A stretch of 64,000 bases of DNA from the NCBI RefSeq assembly GCF_000346465.2, contig NC_034011.1:14259339-14323338 (forward strand). Direction: 5' to 3'. The DNA is from Prunus persica (lineage: Eukaryota > Streptophyta > Magnoliopsida > Rosales > Rosaceae). Both the position numbers and the translations under genes were made by a program. A model generated the notes under the pieces. That model was not told the DNA's origin. It did no database searches and was given only the letters and a program-made list of their open reading frames with translations. Positions 56,340 through 64,000 of this stretch are shown here, piece after piece; the stretch's first letter is position 1; each line of letters begins with the position of its first letter.

Positions 56340-57150
56340 TCCCCTTAGGAAGTTGGCGAGCACCAGGGTCCCCCTTGAGGGACTCCGGGTGTGTTCTGCA
56401 CATCCCGTAGGATGCCTTGATCGTCACCCTGCGTCTCCCGTAGGACGCTGCTTATGGGCAACTACATGACTATCATGCCTCCCTTAGGAAACGGATAGGA
56501 ACCTGGATATTTCCAGCAACAAGCATGGAAACCTCCTTTTAAGAAATTCCTAGCACACCCTGCGTCTCCCTTAGGAGGCTTTTTTAGCGGGCTACATCTC
56601 TAAACAGATGCTTCTAGTCGTCACCCCTGCGTCTCCCTTAGGACCCTCCTTATGGGCAACTTATGTGACTATCCTACCTCCCTTAGGAAACGAAAAAGAA
56701 CCTGGATATTTCCCGCAGGAAGCATGGTGACCCCTTTTTAAGAAACTCTTGGCGCACCCTGCGTCTCCCTTAGGACGTTTTTTTAGCATGCTGCGTCTCC
56801 AAAAGGACGCTTTTAGTCGTCGCCGTGCGTCTCCCTTAGGACACTCCTTATGAGCAACTGTGTGACTATCCTACCTCCCTTAAGAAACGGATAGGAACCT
56901 TGATATCTCCCTTAGGAAATTCCTGGCACACCCTGCGTCTCCCGAAGGATGCTTTTTTAGCAGGCTGCGTCTCTAAACGGATGCTTTTAGTCGTCGCCCT
57001 GCGTCTCCCTTAGGACGCTCCTTATGGGAAATTGTGTGACTATCCTGCCTTCCTTAAGAAACGGATAGGAACCTGGATATCTCCCTTAGGAAATTCTTGG
57101 CGTACCTTGCCTCTCCCGAATGACGCTGCTTATGGGCAAATGTTGTGTTT
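56340..57150. repeat. Tandem array of about 175-200 bp units
   Basis: ACGGATAGGAACCTGGATAT-type anchors occur near 56490, 56690, 56886 and 57061. Each unit has several CTGCGTCTCCCTTAGGACGC phrases, so there is also a shorter inner period. The array sits between the end of the integrase relic and the antisense gene. Confidence 0.85.
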
Positions 57151-57281
57151 CGTGGGCAGATGAGACATTTCGAAATGAGAAAGTGAACTTATATTGATAT
57201 TCATAAGATTACAGTCCTTTATTTGAAAATGGAAATAACTTGGTACAAAAACTTAGAACTTCTACCAGTCAGGAGGAAGCA

Positions 57282-58517
57282 CTACGGATAATACTTTCGA
57301 AGATGGTGAGCATTCCATTGTCGTGGTATTTCCTTCCCCTCCATAGTGTCGAGTGTGTAGCTTCCTCTGGCCCCGGACCAGCTGATCACATAAGGGCTCT
57401 TCCAATTAGGATTCATCTTTTTTGACCCTTGCCTTGGTGCAGTAATGAAAGCCTTTCTTAGCACGAGGTCACCTAGTTGAAACCGTCTGACCTTAGCTCT
57501 TTTGTCGTGGTAAGACTTCAAGATATTGGTTTTCTCACGCTCGCCCTCAAGTAAGTCGAGGTTGAGCCTCATCTGCTCGTAGTTTTGATCAACACTGCCT
57601 ACTTCCAGACTTATAGAGGGGACAGTGATGTGAGGTGGTATCATCGCTTCTGTTTCATAGGTGAGGGAGACTGGGGTTTCACCAGTCGATCTTCGTTTGG
57701 TGGTGCGATAAGCCCATAGTACTCCGAAGAGTTCATCCACCCATTTTCCTTCGGCGCCTTACAGCCTTTTCTTCAAGCAGTCCAATATGACTTTGTTGGA
57801 TGCCTCGGCTTGTCCATTTTCTTATGGATACCTCGGGGTGGACAAGTGTTGCTTGATCTTGTATTTCGCGAAAGAGGCGGTGATCTGCTTGCCAATGAAC
57901 TGTGAGCCATTGTCGGTAACCAGCGACTGTGGGCAGCCAAACAGACATATGATGTTTCTCCAGATGAATCACTCCACATCGACTTCTTTAGTAGAAGATA
58001 GAGCTTCGGCCTCGATCCATTTAGTAAAGTAGTCGGTGGCGACGATCATCATTTCTTTCTTGGCGGGCGCTGGTGGCAAGGGACCCACTAGGTCGATGGC
58101 CCATTGCATAAACGGCCATGGACTGTTTTGCGGATGATAGACTTCGGCAGACATGTTAGGGATCGGCTTGTATCGCTGACAGCGATCACATTTCTTCACA
58201 TATTCAGCGGAGTCGTGACACATGGTAGGCCAGAAGTAGCCTATGTTTAGAGCTTTCTGGGTGAGCGACCTGCCCCCAGAGTGGTTGCCACACTCGCCGT
58301 CGTGAATTTTGTAGAGAACCTCAAGTGTTTGAGGGTACTTTATGCAGGTGAGATGAGGGCCAGAGTATGATTTGCTGATGAGCTTGTTATCGTGCATGTA
58401 GTATCTCGCGACCTTCTGCTGGACCTTTCTAGCTTCGGACTTGTCCGTTGGCAGGTTTTCATTCGTCAAATAGTCGATGATGGGGTCTTGCCAATTGGGG
58501 TCCTCGTCAATCTGCAT
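57282..58517 (-). pseudogene. Integrase relic of the old gypsy element
   Basis: Zinc-finger part CGNHSGGRSLTQKAL and CDRCQRYK; core with WAIDLVGPLPPAP, then VTDNGSQF, then ENGQAEASNK; tail with FQLGDLVLRKAF and LDTMEGKEIPRQWNAHHLRK. Stops occur near 57970, 57813 and 57741. The catalytic acidic residues are still visible. Confidence 0.85.
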
Positions 58518-58539
58518 GGTATCGATTAGCTCTATTTCT

Positions 58540-58819
58540 TCAATGGTTCGACGCTTCGTCTACGCGCAACTGCCACATGTCTCTGGGTTGGCTAGGTTCT
58601 GCGGAGGTCCCGTCTGCTTTTGAACTTTCCTTCCTTTGGTTGACCAACTTCTCTTTTTCGGCTGATGGGGTGAATTCTACGACGAAGTCTGCTAAAGCCT
58701 GGGCTTTTATTGCAGTTTTTGGCCGGTAGAGGAGGTCATATTGGTTTAGCTCTATAGCCCACTTCATGAGTCGCTGAGAAGCATCAGGGCTGTGGAGGAT
58801 TGATCTCAAAGAAAAGTCG
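58540..58819 (-). pseudogene. RNase H relic, with the second RNase H almost wholly deleted
   Basis: Reads TDFSLRSILHSPDASQRLMK and KTAIKAQALADFVVEF, the end of the first RNase H and its linker. Then WQLRVDEASNH, the opening strand of the archaeal-type second RNase H, breaks off at a stop. Integrase upstream sequence (DPNWQDPIIDYL) begins within about 50 bases, so the rest of that domain is missing. Confidence 0.75.
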
Positions 58820-58827
58820 GTCATGAC

Positions 58828-59666
58828 CAAGGTCTAAAATATCGAGGGTTTCGGAAATATCGATGGTTCAAAAACACGGATATATCGATGGAAATATCGA
58901 GGAAATATCGATATCGATAAAAATTGAATAAAAATCACGGAATTTGTGAGAAAAACTTGGAAATTTTTATTGTAACTTTAGAGGATGTTTATTTAGTCAA
59001 TTGTCTATTATTTTATCACAAAAAATTGGAATAAAATGCATGGCATGGTGGGTTTGAGTGATTTAAGTTGATTATGTAGCGACCTGATAAATACTGTGTC
59101 TTTAGAAAATATGTAGTAATTAGTGAAAGAAAATTAAACACACCATAATTTTTTAGTTATAATAATTTACTACAATATATTACATATTATAATATATATG
59201 AACTTGAAAAAAAAAATAATAAAATATATGAGTAACTTAGTACCACATAGAAAGAATTCGTTAAAACTTAGTATCACATATAATGAATAATATTAAAACT
59301 CAATAGTGAATAATAATACAACTCCACAATATATAACCAAAAACAAAAAAATACAACTTCATAATAAAATAATAAATAACATTAAACATATGCCTAAATT
59401 TATCATTAGGGATTTTTTTTTAATGGAAATTTATTCTAGATTATATTAGCTTACAGAAATTTTAAAGACCATATAAATATTATACGTCGTAGCTTTATTC
59501 ACAAACTCATTCGCAGCATGTTGGATAAGGCTCAGTAGGAGGATTAGAGAGAGAGGGGTTCGAGTCCCCTTGTGCACAAAACCACCATTTCTCAACAATT
59601 TTCATTTATTTTTCAGTTTCATATCGCGATATTATTTCGCTGATAATATCGATATTTAAGACTCTG
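58828..59666. mobile_element. Non-autonomous hAT element nested in the old gypsy element
   Basis: 839 bp, bounded by the 8-bp duplication GTCATGAC (58820-58827 and 59667-59674). Ends are CAAGGTCTAAAATATCGA and, on minus, CAGAGTCTTAAATATCGA, the CA(G/A) start and length typical of hAT. Many ATATCGA(T) copies cluster within about 110 bases of the left end and 45 of the right, like the subterminal transposase sites of hAT elements. No coding frame. Removal in silico rejoins the RNase H frame region. Confidence 0.9.
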
Positions 59667-59674
59667 GTCATGAC

Positions 59675-60770
59675 GATGACTCGATGAGCTTGGTAGTAGG
59701 GTCGCAGCTTTCTCGTAGAAACTACAAGAGCCAAAATAAGTTTCTCTAATTTTGGGTAGCGCAATTTTGGGTAGCGAGTCTCTGCATCGAGGAGAGCTTT
59801 TGACGTGTAGAATACCGGATGTTGGGCCCCCAGCTGAGTTGGACACTGCCAGGTACACGAACAAGTCCTCGCCAAGGACTAGTTTTGAGAGCAGGGGAGG
59901 TGAGGTGAGGTAAGTCTTCAGATTTTGGAAAGCCACTTCGCACTCCTCATCCCATTTGTCTCTTTGTCCTTTCTTCAAAGCTTTGAAGAATGGTCTGCAC
60001 TTGTCAGTTTATCTCGAGAGGAATCGGTTGAGGGTCGTTGCTCTGCTCGTCAGACTTTGTATTTCTTTCACCGTGGAGAGCGACGTCATCTCGAGAATGA
60101 CTTTGATTTGACGTGGGTGTGCCTCGATACCCCGTTGCGTGACTAGGTATCCTAAGAATCGACCGGAGGATACACCAAACGTACATTTACTTGGATTCAA
60201 CTTCATGCGATACTGGCGCAGCAAGCTGAATGACTCAGCAAGATTTCCGATGTGATATGCACGTTTTGGGGCTTTGACCAGCATGTCATCCACGTAGACC
60301 TCTATAGTTTTGCCGATCTGCTCCTTGAAGATTTTATTCACGAGCCTTTGATAGGTTGCTCTGGCGTTGTTCAGCCCAAAGGGCATGACCTTGTAGCAGT
60401 AGGTCCCTCTCTCGATGATGAAAGAAGTTTTTGCCTTGTCATCCTCGTGCTTTAGGATTTGGTTGTAGCCGGAGTAGACGTCCATGAAGCTGAGCAGCTG
60501 ATTGCCAGAAGTGGAATCCATGAGTTGGTCGATTCTCAGCAATGGGAAGTTGTCTTTAGGGCATGCTTTATTGAGGTCTGTGTAATCGATGCAAACTCTC
60601 CATTTGCCATTTTCCTGTTTTGCTACTAGAATAACGTTGGCAAGCCATTCTGAGTAGGAGACCTCTTCGATGAAGCCGGCAGCTAGGAGTTTGTCAATCT
60701 CGGCTTCAATGATAGCTACTCGCTCGGGTGCGAAGTTGTGTCTCTTCTACGCCACTGGCTTGCATGCGGG
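59675..60770 (-). pseudogene. Reverse transcriptase and RNase H start of the old gypsy element
   Basis: KWRVCIDYTDLNKACPKDNF near 60600 and YVDDMLVKAPKRAYHI near 60290 are the reverse transcriptase core. LVTQRGIEAHPRQIK and LGAQHPVFYTSKALLDAE follow. The frame changes near 60006 and 59750 (a duplicated RYPKLRYPKL phrase). The hAT insertion ends the segment. Confidence 0.9.
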
Positions 60771-61244
60771 GTTGACGTGGAGTCGGTGACAGATGATGTT
60801 CGGGTCGATGCCAGACATGTCTGACGGCGACCATGCGAACATGTCTTTGTTGCTCTGGAGGAAGGTGGTAAGCTCTACCTTCTCTTCTGGGCTTAAGCGC
60901 GAGCCGATCATCGCTTTCCTATCTGGCTAGTCAGGATCCAAGGGTATTAACTCGACGTCCTCCTCAGGTTCCCATCCTTCTTCAGGAAAGACCTCTGGGC
61001 GGATTTCCTCGGCTTGGTCCTGACGCTTTGATTGCTATAAGATAGCAAGATTCGGTTGCTCAACCTCCTCTAGATCTGCCTGGCTCACAGGGAGGAACTG
61101 CGCTTGTTTGCCTTTTTTCAACCCTTGGGCAGAGCATTTCCTCGCTATTGCTTGATCGTTGTTGATTTGGCCGACACCGCCCCCAGGGATTGGGTATCAA
61201 ATTTTCTGATGTGTGGCGGAGGTGACGTCGTTGATCTTGCCAAT
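60771..61244 (-). other. Linker between protease-like region and reverse transcriptase
   Basis: Same element, acidic linker with stops and no motif that I can name. The tail shows DPNIICHRLHVNPACKPVA-like text that precedes gypsy reverse transcriptase. Confidence 0.5.
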
Positions 61245-61628
61245 CTATGGTATGCCTAGGATGCCGTTGTAAGGTGAGACCTCATTAATGACCATGAATG
61301 TTTGCGAGCTAATTACAGGTGGGGAGTAGACGTCAAGGTCTATCGTGCCCACAGTAACCGTTGTTGCACCATTAAAGCCAGTCAGCAATCTAGCTAACTT
61401 GTTGATCTTTGTCTCCAAGCCCATCTGTTGGATGACCGCCAGTTGTAGGATATTGACTGCGCTGCCATCATCTGCATGGATTCGGTCGACCATGGCCAGA
61501 GCGATTTGAATGCTGATGACAAGGGCGTCGTTATGTGGCATGTCGAGGCCGATCAAATCTTTCTTTTGGAAGCCGATCATAGGATCGTCTTCTGCTGGTG
61601 GAAGGTTGGTCGAGACTTGGGAGATCAC
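61245..61628 (-). pseudogene. Aspartic-protease-like region of the old gypsy element
   Basis: The motif reads ADDGSAVNIL in place of D(T/S)G.., then GFNGATTVTVGTIDLDV and FMVINEVSPYNGILGIP, the usual order in plant gypsy protease. It ends at a stop. Confidence 0.7.
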
Positions 61629-61742
61629 AGTGGCCTGTTTGATCTTCCTCTTCTTTTCCTTGCTGGTCAGCCCAGACTCCTCGGAGTCGACTAGGATCGT
61701 GTTAATCCTTATGACCTTCTGAGGCGGCTCCTTGGCGGTGTC

Positions 61743-63645
61743 TCAATCTTCAATTCGTTGGATGGCCTGCTTCGCAATGAATTCTGTGCAGTGACCTTTT
61801 CTCATGAGTTCTTCAAGATGCGCTTTCCAAGCAAAGCAGTTGTTCGTAGTGTGTCCGTGCGTTCCATGGAAGGCACAGTATTTGCTAGTATCCCTCTTGT
61901 CCGGATCTTCCTTCAAGGGTGGTGGTCTTATTACCCAAGGTTTGTTCTTCACTTGGGCTAAGATTTGATGTATGGGGATGGTGAACTTGGTGCAGTTCTC
62001 TCCTGCCGTAGCCTTCCCTTGTGGGTGCGACCTGCGCTTGTCCTTGTTCCTGTTGTTAAATCTGTCGCCTCTTTGGCCTGCCCGCTTAGTTAGCTGATCT
62101 TCCTGCTTTGTAGACTTCTTTGCGGCGATTTGATCATCATCCCAGAGCGTGTAGCGTTCCGCAGTCGCGTAGACCTCTGCCAGAGTCTGGCTATGAGTGA
62201 TAGTCAGCTCGCGGTACAAGTCATGCTCAGCTGGTTCTTGAAAGCAGAGGACGCGATTCGGTCATCACATCCTACAATGTTCGCCTTTTCTGCCTTGAAT
62301 CTCTTGATGTAATCTCGAAGGGATTCGTCAGACTTCTTGCGCAGGTTATACAAGTGGTCAGGGTTCTACTTGATTGTCCGATAAGAGGTGTATTTTTTAG
62401 TGAAGACGTAATCTAGCTCCTTGAAGCTGCTGATCGACCTGGATGGTAGGGTGTGGAACCAGTCTTGGGCTGCTCCTCGCAAGGTTATCGTAAATACCTT
62501 ACACATTAGCACGTCGTCAACCTGATGGAGGATCATAACACTTTTGAAGTGTTTTAAATGGCTCTCGGGATCGGAATCCCTTTTGAAGTGTATGAACGAG
62601 GGTGTCGAGAATCGCTTCGGGTGAGCGGCCTGCTCGATATCGAGGGTGAAAGGCGTAGAGTTCACATGGTCCATCTCCTTACGTAGTGAATCCTCGAAGT
62701 ATCCTCCAGTCTTCAAGTCTCGAAGTCGATCATTCACGAGTTTCTCAACGTCTTCTGCACATGTTGCTAGTCGGTTACGTTGACGACCTCCACGATATTG
62801 ACTGACTTCTTCATTGTCCTCCGAGGGTCGACCTTCTCGCCTGCGCTGCCTAGTTGGAGTGTTGGTGGACTGCACTTGCGAAAGATTCTCTGTAGCTTGT
62901 CGACGAGAATCGGTTCTTCGAGAGTGAGTAACGAAGCGTCTTTGCTCATGGTCCTCATTGTGAGGGTTATCCAACTAGCCTCCCTGGGGGCCTAGCCTTT
63001 CGAGAATGCTTCTTTGCGAGTAGACAGCTGAACACCTTTCTTCACGATCCTCGTTGCAATGGTTGTCTTGCTGACCTCCTTGGGGGCCTAGCCTTTTATG
63101 TACATTTCCCTGCGGGCCCAAGCGCGTCGAGTCGTCAACCGTCTCGTTCGTCCATCCTTCTCTCCTCGCCCGGTTGTCCAAGGCCAAGGTTTTGAGCAAA
63201 GCCTATTTGGTTGAGGAGCTACCTCATTAGATTGCTTTGGTCGTCCATTCTCAGAGCTAGCTGGTCGACTCTCATATTAAGATTTGCTTGATTTCGTGGA
63301 TCGGGATGAGAGAAGTGTGTGGAGCCCAACTGGACATTGGCTAGGGTTTTATTGGAGGTGTATGTGGGAGCGCGCGTCGTGCGTGGAACAATGGAGGGAA
63401 TGCTTGAAGTTGCTCCAAGACCGGGCTTAAGTCAGTGGTGGTAACGAGCCCATCTTGATGGGAGGTTCCACCATATTCGCTGGCGGTGGCCGGTGCGGTG
63501 GTCTCAGCTGGAGGTCCGGTAGGTGGCACGGTGATGAGAGGTGGTGGTGCCACCATGTCAATCGCGGGATCGTGGGTGGAATGGCTTTGGGCTGTTGCGG
63601 ATCAAGCCATCGCGTCGGTTTTGCCTCTCGTCTTCTTGCTTCCAA
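61743..63645 (-). pseudogene. Gag relic of the old gypsy element
   Basis: N-terminal Pro-rich part (63645-63341, frame changes). Then a region with three RLGPQGG phrases (63199-62977) ends at TAG. The capsid core at 62974-62366 has RDSDPESHLKHFKSVMILHQ and GAAQDWFHTLPSRSI. The C-terminal part at 62219-61743 has a CAFHGTHGHTTNNC knuckle. Several stops separate the parts. Confidence 0.8.
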
Positions 63646-63725
63646 CCATGGTTGTTTGGAAGGCTTCTGTGGATTGGAAAATAGGAGGAACGGATTTCTT
63701 GAGCACGCGTTGAGTATAACTCATG

Positions 63726-63743
63726 CTCTCAATGAAATCACCA
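63726..63743 (-). other. Candidate primer-binding site of the old gypsy element
   Basis: On minus it reads TGGTGATTTCATTGAGAG, three bases inside the 5' LTR. It begins with TGG as expected. The tRNA was not identified. Confidence 0.55.
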
Positions 63744-63746
63744 ATT

Positions 63747-64000
63747 TGTGGGAGCAAATTTCCTCACGAGAATATTCGGTTCGAAAGATTCCCCTTTCTT
63801 CTTCGCCGCCTTTTTATCCCTGCAAAATAGAAGAAATAAGAGGACCACACCCGGGGGGTGTTGGGCAAAGGTCCACGATGCCTAAGTCAGTTAAATCGAT
63901 CCGTAGAGAAATGATAGCTAAAATAGGGTACGGGATGTGTTTATAATATAAATCCGGCAGCCGGAGCCTTATATAAAAGAGAGAGAGAAATGAGGTGGCT
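63747..64000 (-). repeat. 5' LTR of the old gypsy element, partial
   Basis: Only the first 254 bases are in the window; they align to 52246-52501 with about 21 differences. The remaining roughly 440 bp and the target duplication lie beyond the window. Confidence 0.9.

Larger units (their letters stand above)
52246..64000 (-). mobile_element. Old Ty3-gypsy retrotransposon with antisense gene, cut by window end
   Basis: The left LTR is 52246-52943 (TGTGGGA...TCCCACA). The right LTR starts at 63747 and runs off the window. Over the 254 comparable bases I count about 21 differences, so it is far older than the 14 kb gypsy element. Minus-strand order from the right is gag, protease-like, reverse transcriptase, RNase H, integrase, all with stops. 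Then, between integrase and the 3' LTR, there is a tandem array (56340-57150) and a plus-strand gene (53838-56030). A hAT element (58828-59666) splits the RNase H region. Confidence 0.9.

Noticed and set aside
59545..59582. tRNA-like GGGGTTCGAGTCCCC inside the hAT element
   Set aside because: It has a good T-arm and pol III B box, but no acceptor stem, D-arm or anticodon arm can be placed around it. It is treated as chance or an old tRNA-derived scrap.

Overview
This is plant nuclear DNA: A+T-rich, with genes that have GT-AG introns, a long PLS-class pentatricopeptide repeat gene, an ACD6-like ankyrin/PGG gene, a chloroplast-type CPBP protease gene, and a dense, nested load of LTR retrotransposons and DNA transposons. 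The style of the elements suggests a woody rosid, possibly Rosaceae (apple or pear type). That placement is an impression, not a measurement.

Layout. 1-1251 is the 3' end of a plus-strand Ty1-copia element (reverse transcriptase end, RNase H, polypurine tract, LTR). It is jammed into the 3' side of a short unknown host reading frame (1252-1700, minus) that still has a TATA box at 1891-1900. 1919-16047 is a 14.1 kb minus-strand Ty3-gypsy element of the two-RNase-H (Tat/Ogre-like) type. It has 3.0 kb LTRs, a 5-bp target duplication and a 2500-codon gag-pol frame broken by one TAG codon. 16053-21300 is gene-poor. 21309-23831 is an intact PPR gene, with three possible upstream exons reaching to 25609. 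25911-32010 is a 6.1 kb LTR element with almost identical LTRs, no usable pol and an antisense coiled-coil ORF.

32483-36345 and 44927-48549 are two decayed PIF/Harbinger elements of one family in opposite orientation. They bracket the two host genes of the middle region: a four-exon CPBP (CAAX-type) protease gene on plus (36450-39381) and a three-exon ankyrin/PGG membrane protein gene on minus (40381-44515). 44651-48960 and 49075-49470 hold smaller relics (LINE-type RNase H, copia, hAT BED finger). 50195-51994 is a complete Mutator-like element with long terminal inverted repeats and a 9-bp target duplication.

52246 to the window end is an old minus-strand gypsy element (LTRs about 8% diverged over the 254 bases that can be compared). 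It is split by an 839-bp hAT element, carries a ~200-bp tandem array, and has a decayed antisense gene with its own TATA box and introns.

No bacterial-type operon, CRISPR array or rRNA was seen. The most distinctive signals are the antisense genes in two unrelated LTR elements, and the LTR of the 14 kb element, where a repeated hairpin shows paired (compensatory) base changes.
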